Below are positions 7,313 to 14,517 of a DNA stretch of 32,349 nt, piece after piece. Every line of letters begins with the position of its first letter. The stretch's first letter is position 1. The notes below the pieces were generated by a model that saw only the letters and a list, made by a program, of their open reading frames with translations, was not told the DNA's origin and made no database searches. The DNA is taken from the NCBI GenBank assembly GCA_944326675.1, contig CALVET010000074.1:1-32349 (forward strand), given 5' to 3'. The position numbers and the translations under genes are program-made. This DNA comes from Candidatus Gastranaerophilales bacterium. GTDB lineage: Bacteria; Cyanobacteriota; Vampirovibrionia; Gastranaerophilales; Gastranaerophilaceae.

Positions 7313-8442
7313 TGGAAAATATAATAAACAAAATTAAAGATTTTAAAATTTCACTTTTGGATAAATTCATTTTATCTCAAGTATTCGGTGCTACATTGGT
7401 TTGTCTTATTTTGTTTATTATTGTTTGGATTGCACCGGAAACTCTTTTTAAAATAATTAAAAAAGTCCTAAATGACCATATTGGATTATACATGGCTTGT
7501 AAACTTTTGGTTTTGGAAATTCCAAAAGTTTTAGCAAAAGCAATACCTGTAGGAATTTTATTAGGTTCAATTTTCACCTTCGACAGGCTCTCAAAAAATT
7601 CCGAATTGTCAATTTTAAGAGGAATTGGCTTATCGTTCAACAGGATTATGGCGCCTGTAATTTGCTTCGGATGCGTATTGTCTGTTTTTTGCTACATGGT
7701 TAACGATAAACTCGTTCCCATTGCAAGCAACAAACTCGGTGAATCAAGAGGAGGCGGAAGCCATTTTGTTTATATTGTTGAAAATGCTAACAAAACCCCA
7801 AAACAAAATATAATTGTTTCAAATTTTACACCTGATGAAATTTATGATATTACGGTTATGAATTTTTCCGATGAAAAATATCAAGACGCAACAACTTTTA
7901 AAAGCATAGCCTTTGCCCCTGTTGCACATTTAAAAAATAATGCTTGGGTTTTGGATAATGCTTTAATATATTATATTGACGATGACGGCATCTATCGAAG
8001 AGTTGAAAAAAAGGATAAATATTCAATTTTAACTGAAGGAACCCAAGCTCAAGATGTATTTGACTTAATGCTCAATACAACAAGGAAAGAAAGAGTTTTC
8101 ACAAATCATCAAATTTCAAAATATGCAAAATTATTAAAAGAAGCCAATTTCTCAGATGAATATCGCTATTTTAGAACAAAATTATATCAAAGATATCTGC
8201 ACCCACTAACTTGTATATTGTTTGCGATAATAGGATGTTTATTGGGGTTTGCGCCGCCTCGTTCTCAAAGGCTTGTCGGCTTTACAATCGCGGTCGGTAT
8301 AATTTTCGGTTATTATATAACCTTGCCTTTCTTTGATTTATTAGCTCAAAAAGGAGTTTTGCCTTCTTTTGTGGCTGCGGCTTTACCAATGTTTTTATTT
8401 TTGGTATCTATTTTTGTAATTAAAAAAGTGAAGGATTTATAA
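7312..8442 (+). CDS. LptF/LptG family permease (YjgP/YjgQ)
   Basis: 376-residue inner-membrane subunit of the Lpt exporter. The family layout is clear: transmembrane helices at the N-terminus ('LVCLILFIIVWIA', 'VLAKAIPVGILLGSIFTFDRL', 'IMAPVICFGCVLSVFCYMV'), a periplasmic jellyroll-like middle of about 150 residues, and three C-terminal helices ('LTCILFAIIGCLLGFAPP', 'FTIAVGIIFGYYITLPFF', 'FVAAALPMFLFLVSIFVI'). 'ELSILRGIGLSFNRIM' is a family-typical cytoplasmic loop. Start and stop each overlap a neighbour by one base. Only one LptF/G-type gene is seen; cyanobacterial-type systems are often described with a single one, so it may act as a homodimer (inference). Confidence 0.9.
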   Translation: MENIINKIKDFKISLLDKFILSQVFGATLVCLILFIIVWIAPETLFKIIKKVLNDHIGLYMACKLLVLEIPKVLAKAIPVGILLGSIFTFDRLSKNSELSILRGIGLSFNRIMAPVICFGCVLSVFCYMVNDKLVPIASNKLGESRGGGSHFVYIVENANKTPKQNIIVSNFTPDEIYDITVMNFSDEKYQDATTFKSIAFAPVAHLKNNAWVLDNALIYYIDDDGIYRRVEKKDKYSILTEGTQAQDVFDLMLNTTRKERVFTNHQISKYAKLLKEANFSDEYRYFRTKLYQRYLHPLTCILFAIIGCLLGFAPPRSQRLVGFTIAVGIIFGYYITLPFFDLLAQKGVLPSFVAAALPMFLFLVSIFVIKKVKDL

Positions 8443-9242
8443 TGAAAAAAATAATTGTTTTAATTTTATTGTTAATATTTTCTTTGAGTCCTGTTTTTGC
8501 AAAAGAAAAAATTGAAATGACACAAGATGGACCGGGCATATATATTTTTAAAATTGACACAAAAAAATACGGTTCCAAAATCAAACCTTATGTTTCAAAA
8601 ACATTAACCACACCTCAAAAAATATATGATGATAAATGTTTTGATTTAGTTGTTAATGCGGGCTATTTTGACGTAAAAAACGGGAAAAGCGTATCTTATA
8701 TTGTAATAGATAACGAACTAATTTCAGACCCTAAGGATAATCCCGAATTAATTGAAAGTTTAAAACAAGAAGAAAGGCTTGAAAAAGTTTTATCAAGAGG
8801 CGAATTAAGAATTTTAGAAACAAAAAGACATAAATTAAAATTTGATATCGCATATCACAATGAACCTATTGAAAAAAAATATAAAGCAAAACACGTTCTT
8901 CAAGCAGGGCCTATATTACTCCCTCAAATGGATTTAGCTCAAGAGGGGTTTGTTGTTTATGATGAAGACATGGTAAAATTCCAAAGTGCAGATATTCTGA
9001 AAAGACGCGAAAGAACTGCAATAGGCTTAAAAGGTAAATATTTTTATATTGTTATATTTACAAAAGATAATAAAGTAGACGCCAAAGAAATGAGAGATTA
9101 TTTACTTGAAAAATTAAAATTAGACAAAGCTTTGGCTTTTGATGGCGGATTATCAACAGCAATTAATTATAAAAACATCTCAATCGGTTCATTGGGAAAA
9201 TATCAAAGAAGAGTTAAATCTTTTCTCATCATAGAAAGGTAA
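8442..9242 (+). CDS. exported phosphodiester glycosidase-like (NAGPA/DUF2233) protein
   Basis: 266 residues with a signal peptide (about 1-20, 'IIVLILLLIFSLSPVFA'). The mature part shows the conserved family blocks: 'VVNAGYFD' near residue 70, 'LQAGPILL' (about 155-162), 'RRERTAIGLKG' (about 188-198) and 'ALAFDGGLSTAINY' (about 231-244), the last matching the usual DGGGSS-type motif. Members hydrolyse sugar phosphodiesters or exopolysaccharide; in cyanobacteria they are often exported. The ATG overlaps the permease stop (TAATG), so it belongs to the lptB transcript and probably acts on an envelope glycan. Substrate unknown. Confidence 0.8.
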   Translation: MKKIIVLILLLIFSLSPVFAKEKIEMTQDGPGIYIFKIDTKKYGSKIKPYVSKTLTTPQKIYDDKCFDLVVNAGYFDVKNGKSVSYIVIDNELISDPKDNPELIESLKQEERLEKVLSRGELRILETKRHKLKFDIAYHNEPIEKKYKAKHVLQAGPILLPQMDLAQEGFVVYDEDMVKFQSADILKRRERTAIGLKGKYFYIVIFTKDNKVDAKEMRDYLLEKLKLDKALAFDGGLSTAINYKNISIGSLGKYQRRVKSFLIIER

Positions 9243-9245
9243 AAA

Positions 9246-9704
9246 ATGAAATTTCCAAAAATTAATTTATGCAAAATAAAAAAAATAACAGCTATTGAAA
9301 TTACAACGCTATTTTTAGCATTTATAGCCTTAGGGGTATATTATTCTCCTCGTTTTATGCAAAAACAAGAAGTCATGAAAGCAGCCAAAATAAAGGCTGA
9401 TAATGCCGTTTTTGCTTCAAAAGTATTAGAAGAATTTTCGCAAAATAAAGATGCAAAACCTTCAATTGTGACTCAAAAAGTGGCAGATGAATTAAATCTT
9501 ATTGCCAAAAATCCGTATGATAAAAAAGCAAAAGCATACACTTTTGATATCAATTGCAAAGCTTGCAACAGCATAGAATATGATGATAATTTATGCATGG
9601 TTATTTTAACGACATACAATAAAAGGGGTGATTTAATAGCAAGAACGGTTATTAAACCTCCGTCTTTTGTTACGTACAATAAAATGGATGAAGATAAAGA
9701 ATAA
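9246..9704 (+). CDS. small membrane protein with one N-terminal helix, unknown function
   Basis: 152 residues, not recognised. A basic cytoplasmic start (MKFPKINLCKIKKI) leads to one hydrophobic helix at about 17-35 ('EITTLFLAFIALGVYYSP'), then a soluble domain with three Cys, two in 'CKAC' (about 105-108). The shape, including a Glu at the start of the helix and a long amphipathic stretch after it, is reminiscent of type IV pilin-like proteins, but the usual Gly before a prepilin cleavage site is missing, so this is only a resemblance. It begins 3 bases after the glycosidase-like gene and is the last gene before a terminator. Confidence 0.6.
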   Translation: MKFPKINLCKIKKITAIEITTLFLAFIALGVYYSPRFMQKQEVMKAAKIKADNAVFASKVLEEFSQNKDAKPSIVTQKVADELNLIAKNPYDKKAKAYTFDINCKACNSIEYDDNLCMVILTTYNKRGDLIARTVIKPPSFVTYNKMDEDKE

Positions 9705-9743
9705 TTTAAAAGGGACTAATTTTAGTCCCTTTTAAATTATTTT
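9703..9743 (+). terminator. Rho-independent terminator after the lptB operon
   Basis: A long dyad AATTTAAAAGGGACTA / TAGTCCCTTTTAAATT at 9703-9738, followed by ATTTT. The stem starts immediately at the stop codon of the last gene. Confidence 0.85.
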
Positions 9744-9824
9744 ATAATCAAGTTTTTAATTTTAGAATTATCTTCTTTTATATCGTATATATAAAAAAAT
9801 AATTTTAAAATTTACAAAAAATGC

Positions 9825-9852
9825 TTGAAAAATCCTTTTAAAGGAATACAAT
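9825..9852 (+). promoter_or_regulatory. focA promoter with palindromic spacer
   Basis: TTGAAA (9825-9830), 16-base spacer, TACAAT (9847-9852). The spacer holds TCCTTTTAAAGGA (9833-9845), a perfect dyad with 6-bp arms, placed where a bound repressor would block polymerase. Confidence 0.5.
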
Positions 9853-9858
9853 TTTTTT

Positions 9859-9878
9859 CGGTAAAGTTTTAATTACCG
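9859..9878 (+). promoter_or_regulatory. leader hairpin in the focA 5' untranslated region
   Basis: CGGTAA / TTACCG with an 8-base spacer starts at the predicted transcription start, near 9859. It could be a 5' stabilising stem-loop or an operator. Confidence 0.35.
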
Positions 9879-9910
9879 ATTGCATATTGGAAGCCAAAAC
9901 AAATTAATTA

Positions 9911-9926
9911 AGTGAAATATTTCACT
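9911..9926 (+). promoter_or_regulatory. 16-bp palindrome, CRP/FNR-type operator candidate upstream of focA
   Basis: AGTGAAATATTTCACT is a perfect palindrome containing GTGA-N6-TCAC, the CRP-family half-site pattern. Its centre is 63 bases before the focA ATG. If a second promoter uses TAATAT at 9943-9948, the site would lie near -37 to -41, a class II activator position. Confidence 0.4.
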
Positions 9927-9981
9927 CTTTTGTTTTGCAAAATAATATGAAATGGTCTTTAGTATGAATTAAGGAGATGTT

Positions 9982-10863
9982 ATGTCAAATCAGGCAACAG
10001 ATAACAAAGATTGTTTGGCACCTAATGAGGTAGCACATGGATTTTCCGAAAAAGTAATGCCCGCAAAAGCAGGATACAGAAAATCTAAAATGTTCGTTTT
10101 AGCAATTGCAGCAGGTGCTTTCATTGCTTACGGTGCTCAAGTCAGCCTAACAGTTTCAACAGGCGAAACAGAATTTCTTGGTTGGGGCGCAACAAAATTA
10201 ATCGGCGCAATGGTTTTCGCTGCAGGCTTGATGATGGTTGTTTTAACGGGAGCAGAATTGTTCACAGGTAACGTTATGATGATGTTTTCCGTTATTGAAA
10301 AGAAAATCACTTGGGCAAAATTATTCAGAAGCTGGTCAATAGTTTATCTTGGTAATTTTGTAGGTTCAATTATATTAGCATTTTTAGTTTATTACGGTGC
10401 TATGTGTCACAATGCACACGACGCTCTCGGTGTTAACACTTTGACAAATGCTCACATGAAAGTTAATTTATCATTTGTTGAAGCATTTTGCAGAGGTATT
10501 CTATGTAACTGGCTTGTTTGCTTAGCTGTTTGGATGGCTACAAGCTCAAGAAGAGTTATCGGTAAAATATTTGCAATATTCTTCCCGATTATGACATTCG
10601 TTGCTTCAGGTTATGAACACTCTGTTGCAAATATGTTCTTTATTCCAAGCGGAATTTTGATGAAATCAGTTCCTTCTGTTGTTGCTGCATCAGGTCTTGA
10701 CGCTGCTCAATTAGCAACATTATCTTGGAAATCATTCTTCTTGCACAACTTAATTCCTGTTACTTTAGGAAACATTGTAGGCGCTTTAGTATTTGTTGTA
10801 TTATTGTTCTGGATGGCATATTTAAAAGATGACCACAATAAACAAGTTGAAGAAGATAAGTAG
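9982..10863 (+). CDS. focA: formate/nitrite transporter family channel (FocA-like)
   Basis: 293-residue inner-membrane protein of the pentameric FNT family, which passes formate, nitrite or hydrosulfide. Six hydrophobic segments alternate with family signatures: 'GAELFTGNVMM' (about 89-99), 'RGILCNWLVCLAVWMA' (about 172-187), 'ASGYEHSVANMFFI' with the conserved central His, and 'NLIPVTLGNIVGA'. Strong ribosome site AAGGAGAT. No pflB/pflA gene is adjacent, so formate rather than nitrite is only a guess, favoured by a fermentative lifestyle. The upstream 240 bases carry a promoter and three dyads, suggesting tight control, perhaps by redox. A terminator follows directly. Confidence 0.9.
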   Translation: MSNQATDNKDCLAPNEVAHGFSEKVMPAKAGYRKSKMFVLAIAAGAFIAYGAQVSLTVSTGETEFLGWGATKLIGAMVFAAGLMMVVLTGAELFTGNVMMMFSVIEKKITWAKLFRSWSIVYLGNFVGSIILAFLVYYGAMCHNAHDALGVNTLTNAHMKVNLSFVEAFCRGILCNWLVCLAVWMATSSRRVIGKIFAIFFPIMTFVASGYEHSVANMFFIPSGILMKSVPSVVAASGLDAAQLATLSWKSFFLHNLIPVTLGNIVGALVFVVLLFWMAYLKDDHNKQVEEDK

Positions 10864-10873
10864 TTAAGTATAT

Positions 10874-10908
10874 AAAAAAGAACGGCTAATATAAGCCGTT
10901 CTTTTTTT
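10874..10908 (+). terminator. Rho-independent terminator of focA
   Basis: AAAAAAGAACGGCT / AGCCGTTCTTTTTT, 14-bp arms, 6-base loop, T-run. Usable in both directions. It ends only 13 bases before the next start codon. Confidence 0.92.
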
Positions 10909-10921
10909 CCCTAAATTTGGT

Positions 10922-12151
10922 ATGAGAAAGTTTTTTATTTTATTAGCTTTAATAATTTATTTTGCAGGTTTTCAATCGGTTCAAGCTGATGAATTGGATG
11001 ATATCATTTTATCTCCGCAAGCTGAAAAAACTGAACACAAAAAAGATTTAATGGAGCATGAGCACGAAGTAATCCTTGAAAAACCCATACTGCTTGAGCC
11101 TGAAGATAAACAACAACCGCAAAAAGTTAACCCCTATACAAAAAAAGCTCTAAAAGGAATTATAGAAAAAGAATATAATCTGGATTCTCCCGAAGGGATG
11201 TTTCATAATCAATTAAGAGCAGAATTTAACAGTGGACCCATCAAAGATATTGGCTTACAAGCCAATTTTATCAACACAATCGGCGAAACCATAGGAGAAA
11301 ATGACGCTGATTTCAAATTTAACCCTCAATTAATAAATGTCGGCCTAAAAGGCAAATTTAGGAGCGAAAAAGAAGGTTATAATTTATTGTTTGATTTAAC
11401 CCCAAATATGCACGAAAACTTTTTCCACAGATTAGTTTTAGATGCTTGGGTTGAAACAAACAGAATTCCTCATCACACGCTAATGTTTGGTACATCACGA
11501 CCCAATGTCGGCTATGAAGGCGGAATGAGTCCATATTTGGTTCCGTTTTTATCACGAAGCCAAACAGCAAGAAATTTTGGCAACATAAGAAAAACAGGTA
11601 TCCGTTTGAAAGGTGACTATAAATATATAGATTATGATTTAGGCGGATATAGTTCAGATACTTGGTACACAGAATTCTTCCCCGGAGTAGAAACTGATTT
11701 GTGGGTTAATTTCAAACCCTTTGCAAATGTTAAAGATAAAATCGGCAACTTAAATATAGGAGGCGGTATTGAAGCAGGCGGAAGAAACGGACAAGATTTC
11801 TTTGTAACTTCAGCCGCCCTAAGATACGATTATAAGAGATTTTGGTTAAGAGCAGAATTTCAAAATGCAGATGGTTCAAATGGTTCATCAGGCTTAACCG
11901 ACAAAAAAAGATGGGGCTATAATGTAACCCTTGCCTATCGAATTACAAAAAAATTAGAACTTCTTTTAAGATATGACGATTTTGACCCCGATAAAACAAA
12001 AGCGAACAACAACACAAGAGAATATACGGCTGGTATAAATTACTTTATTTTAGGTCAAACTGCAAGAATAATGCTAAATTATGTATTTTGCCAAAACATG
12101 GCAGCCGATGACTCACACAGAATAATTCTAGGAACGCAATTTTTGCTATAA
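10922..12151 (+). CDS. outer-membrane beta-barrel protein, porin-like
   Basis: 409 residues. Signal peptide about 1-22 ('FILLALIIYFAGFQSVQA'), then a charged linker (His/Glu/Lys-rich to about residue 80), then a domain of alternating amphipathic strands rich in Tyr, Phe, Asn and Gly to the C-terminus ('NVTLAYRITKKLELLLRYDDF', 'RIMLNYVFCQN', 'HRIILGTQFLL'). The C-terminal strand and 'YDDFDPD' element resemble phosphate-selective (OprO/P-like) or related porins. Likely lets small anions or sugars cross the outer membrane; the specificity is unknown. The ATG is just 13 bases after the focA terminator with no clear ribosome site, so expression probably depends on read-through or a promoter inside that region. 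Confidence 0.75.
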   Translation: MRKFFILLALIIYFAGFQSVQADELDDIILSPQAEKTEHKKDLMEHEHEVILEKPILLEPEDKQQPQKVNPYTKKALKGIIEKEYNLDSPEGMFHNQLRAEFNSGPIKDIGLQANFINTIGETIGENDADFKFNPQLINVGLKGKFRSEKEGYNLLFDLTPNMHENFFHRLVLDAWVETNRIPHHTLMFGTSRPNVGYEGGMSPYLVPFLSRSQTARNFGNIRKTGIRLKGDYKYIDYDLGGYSSDTWYTEFFPGVETDLWVNFKPFANVKDKIGNLNIGGGIEAGGRNGQDFFVTSAALRYDYKRFWLRAEFQNADGSNGSSGLTDKKRWGYNVTLAYRITKKLELLLRYDDFDPDKTKANNNTREYTAGINYFILGQTARIMLNYVFCQNMAADDSHRIILGTQFLL

Positions 12152-12187
12152 AAATACTCCCTGTTTTTTACAGGGAGCATTTTTTTA
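12152..12187 (+). terminator. Rho-independent terminator after the porin-like gene
   Basis: CTCCCTG (12157-12163) / CAGGGAG (12171-12177) with a 7-base loop and CATTTTTTT after it. Lies between convergent genes. Confidence 0.85.
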
Positions 12188-12196
12188 AAATATTGT

Positions 12197-12559
12197 TTAT
12201 TGCAAAGCAGATTTTTGTTCTTGATAAAATTTAATTTGACGTTCTAAATTTCTGGTTTTTAAAACTCTTTGAGTTTCTGTTATATTTTTATCGTTTTTAA
12301 CAGAAGTTAATTCTTTATTTAAAGAGTTAATTTTGTTATCAAGTTCTTTAATTTTTGCTGCTTTTTTATTTTGAGCAGCTTGATTGTTTGCTTGTGTTTT
12401 AGTAGCAATATCTTTTTTAACTGCTTGTTTTACATCCGATTTTGTAGATTGAATATCTTGTTTAACAGCGTTTTTCAATGATTGACCGAAATTTGTTGCA
12501 GCAAACGAACAACCGCAAAGCATTAAAGTCATTAACGACACAGACAACAATTTTTTCAT
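12197..12559 (-). CDS. small exported coiled-coil protein, unknown function
   Basis: 120 residues, not recognised. The signal sequence at 1-21 reads 'LLSVSLMTLMLCGCSFAA'; 'LCGC' may be a lipobox (acylation of Cys17) or cleavage may follow 'SFA'. The mature part is Lys/Ala/Gln-rich with heptad-like spacing, predicted to form one long coiled coil (about 40-118, 'IKELDNKINSLNKELTSVKN'). Possibly a small periplasmic spacer or lipoprotein. Ribosome site TAGGAGAA lies 6 bases before the ATG. It stands alone on the minus strand, convergent with the porin-like gene. Confidence 0.75.
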   Translation of the reverse strand: MKKLLSVSLMTLMLCGCSFAATNFGQSLKNAVKQDIQSTKSDVKQAVKKDIATKTQANNQAAQNKKAAKIKELDNKINSLNKELTSVKNDKNITETQRVLKTRNLERQIKFYQEQKSALQ

Positions 12560-12670
12560 AGTACATTCTCCTATATTATCCTCATCTTCATTTTATAATT
12601 TTTTTATGTCTTTTTCAAGAGAGGGAAATTTATTGTTTTAACGATGAAATTTATAATACACTTAACCCAT

Positions 12671-12830
12671 CTTAAAAGGTATAAAAATTTGCGCTACTGC
12701 CGATTTGAACGCGCGACCTATCCCTTAAAAGGTATAAAAATTTGCGCTACTGCCGATTCGAACGCGCGACCTATCCCTTAAAAGGTATAAAAAATTTGCG
12801 TCTGGCGCGATTCGAACGCGCGACCTATCC
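12671..12830 (-). repeat. three tandem 53/54-bp copies of the tRNA-Lys 3' half plus flank
   Basis: Units at 12671-12723, 12724-12776 and 12777-12830. On the minus strand each unit is anticodon-loop TTTTAAG, the 3' anticodon stem, variable loop, T arm, acceptor 3' strand and about 13 bases of flank. The unit nearest the tRNA is its true 3' half. The two outer units differ from each other by one base and share a 7-base replacement in the T-stem/acceptor portion. None of the outer units has a 5' half. Confidence 0.93.
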
Positions 12831-12869
12831 CTTAAAAGGGGAGTGCTCTACCTGCTGAGCTACAGACGC
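12797..12869 (-). tRNA. tRNA-Lys(TTT)
   Basis: Full cloverleaf on the minus strand: acceptor GCGTCTG / CAGACGC, D arm GCTC-AGCAGGTA-GAGC, anticodon stem CTCCC / GGGAT (end pair mismatched) around loop CTTTTAA with anticodon TTT, variable AGGTC, T arm GCGCG-TTCGAAT-CGCGC, discriminator A. CCA is not encoded. It sits inside a block of rearranged copies of itself. Confidence 0.95.
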
Positions 12870-12896
12870 AAACTTCTAAATTTTATTTAATTTTCA
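12853..12896 (-). repeat. 44-bp direct repeat, copy 1 (tRNA-Lys 5' end and upstream flank)
   Basis: Contains the first 15 or so bases of tRNA-Lys and 27 bases upstream. A perfect second copy lies at 12959-13002. Confidence 0.95.
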
Positions 12897-12905
12897 CTGT
12901 CTATT

Positions 12906-12920
12906 CTCAGCAGGTAGAGC
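12906..12920 (+). repeat. inverted 15-bp copy of the tRNA-Lys D-arm sequence
   Basis: CTCAGCAGGTAGAGC here is the exact reverse complement of plus-strand 12845-12859 inside the tRNA gene. RNA made from the tRNA promoter would carry GCTCTACCTGCTGAG, antisense to the D arm, 36 bases upstream of the mature tRNA 5' end. Confidence 0.9.
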
Positions 12921-12958
12921 GAGTGCTATTTTTTACCGTTTCAGCAAGCTTCACCGAG

Positions 12959-13002
12959 TGCTGAGCTACAGACGCAAACTTCTAAATTTTATTTAATTTT
13001 CA
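12959..13002 (-). repeat. 44-bp direct repeat, copy 2 (orphan tRNA-Lys 5' end)
   Basis: Identical to 12853-12896. In the orphan copy the D arm is broken by loss of nine bases (gagtgct joins directly to gagctac), so it cannot fold as a tRNA. Confidence 0.95.
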
Positions 13003-13027
13003 ATCAATCATTATCGACTGCTTTTTT

Positions 13028-13056
13028 AATATAACAAGAACAAAATCATAGGTCAA
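13028..13056 (-). promoter_or_regulatory. promoter reading into the tRNA-Lys locus
   Basis: On the minus strand TTGACC (13051-13056), a 17-base spacer, then TATATT (13028-13033), the best sigma-70 match near the locus. Predicted start near 13021, so the primary RNA would contain the orphan 5' half, the antisense D-arm copy and then tRNA-Lys. Confidence 0.55.
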
Positions 13057-13116
13057 ACATTTTTTTACAATTCTTTAATAAAAAATATACAAAAAACTAA
13101 CCCGCAGATTTTCCTT

Positions 13117-14355
13117 TTAATCAACAATTGCTCCTTTAGGAACAACGGTTATTCCCCCTTGAGATACATAAAACCCGCGCTTCAAATCATCTTCTTTATT
13201 AAAGCCGATTTCAGTATACGGAGGAATTTCGACATTTTTATCAATTATTGCTCTATTAATTTGCGAATGTCTTCCTATTGTAACATTCTCCATTAAAATA
13301 GAATCACTGACACTTGAATAACTATTTATTCTGACTTTTGGCGATAAAACACATCCTGAAATCATGCCGCCTGAAATTATACAGCCCTCTGAAACCAATG
13401 AATTTTTTGCTACCCCTACACGTTCATCTTCATCCCAGATAAACTTTGCAGGCGGAAAATTATAGTTATATGTTCTCAATGGCCAATCAGGAGAATATAA
13501 ATTTAACTCAGGCGAATATGCCAATAAATCCATGTTTGCTTGCCAATAGCTATCAACATTTCCGACATCTTTCCAATATCCTCTTTCGGCGTCTGTTATG
13601 CCGTCAAAAGTGTTATCTGAAAAATTATATATATAAACCCTTGAACCGTTTTTAAGCATATTTGGAATAATATTTTTACCAAAATCATGAGAAGAATTAG
13701 TGTCCAATGCATCCTTTTTTAATTCTTCAACCAATTTATCAGGCTCAAAAATATAATTACCCATTGAAGCAAGGCATTTTGTCGGGTCATTTGGAATGTG
13801 CTTTGGGACATGCTTTGGTTTTTCAATAAAAGCAGTTAATCTCCAATCATCATCAACTTCAATAATACCGTATTCACCTGCCAATTCAATCGGAATTGCA
13901 ATAGCCGAAATCGTTAAATCCGCCTTCTTTTCTATATGATAATTCAACATTTGACGAATATCCATTTTATAAATATGATCGCCGCCAAATACACAAATAT
14001 GAGAAAAAGTTTCATCGGTTATCTGATTAATATTTTGAAAAATCGCATCTGCCGTGCCTTTATACCAGTTACCGTCCGTCCTCATTTGTGCAGGCACTAA
14101 ATCAACATATTGGTCAATTGATGAACACAAATTCCAGCCTCTTGAAATATGTTTATTCAATGAGTCTGACTTATATTGTGTCAAAACCTTTATTTTATGA
14201 AAACCTGAATTAATAAAATTGTTCAAAACAAAGTCTATAATTCTATATCTCCCCCCAAAAGGAACCGCAGGTTTTGCTCTGTCTTTTGTAAGAGGATAAA
14301 GCCTTTTACCTTGACCGCCCGCTAAAACCATTGCTAAAACTTTGTCATGATACAT
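13117..14355 (-). CDS. glgC: glucose-1-phosphate adenylyltransferase (ADP-glucose pyrophosphorylase)
   Basis: 412 residues; makes ADP-glucose from ATP and glucose-1-phosphate, the committed step of glycogen synthesis. N-terminal nucleotidyltransferase: 'LAGGQGKRLYPLTKDRAKPA', 'GGRYRIIDFVLNN', 'QMRTDGNWYKGTADAI', 'VFGGDHIYKMD', substrate-Lys segment 'FIEKPK' and 'ASMGNYIFEPD'. C-terminal left-handed beta helix from about residue 300 ('SGGMISGCVLSPKVRINSYSSV', 'IGRHSQINRAIIDKNVEIP'). ATG 14355 has AGGTG six bases upstream; the in-frame GTG at 14364 lacks a site. No glgA or glgB is adjacent. The gene is divergent from the one-carbon operon. Confidence 0.96.
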   Translation of the reverse strand: MYHDKVLAMVLAGGQGKRLYPLTKDRAKPAVPFGGRYRIIDFVLNNFINSGFHKIKVLTQYKSDSLNKHISRGWNLCSSIDQYVDLVPAQMRTDGNWYKGTADAIFQNINQITDETFSHICVFGGDHIYKMDIRQMLNYHIEKKADLTISAIAIPIELAGEYGIIEVDDDWRLTAFIEKPKHVPKHIPNDPTKCLASMGNYIFEPDKLVEELKKDALDTNSSHDFGKNIIPNMLKNGSRVYIYNFSDNTFDGITDAERGYWKDVGNVDSYWQANMDLLAYSPELNLYSPDWPLRTYNYNFPPAKFIWDEDERVGVAKNSLVSEGCIISGGMISGCVLSPKVRINSYSSVSDSILMENVTIGRHSQINRAIIDKNVEIPPYTEIGFNKEDDLKRGFYVSQGGITVVPKGAIVD

Positions 14356-14479
14356 AAATAACACCTATTTTGCTACTTTATAATTTTACTTTTTATTAAA
14401 ATTAAATACAATAATTCAAATATACGTTTTTAAGAATAATTTTTCATAAACATATATAAACTTTAATTTATATTAATTT

Positions 14480-14490
14480 TATAATATAAT
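14480..14490 (+). promoter_or_regulatory. double -10 promoter of the one-carbon operon
   Basis: TATAATATAAT gives overlapping hexamers 14480-14485 and 14485-14490, the same doublet as at lptB and glyS. Leader about 20-25 bases with AAGGAAG before the ATG at 14518. Confidence 0.45.
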
Positions 14491-14517
14491 CTAAAGACAA
14501 TAATATAAGGAAGAATA

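Noticed and set aside
12671..12830. CRISPR array
   Set aside because: The units are contiguous with no variable spacers, and they match the tRNA-Lys 3' half.
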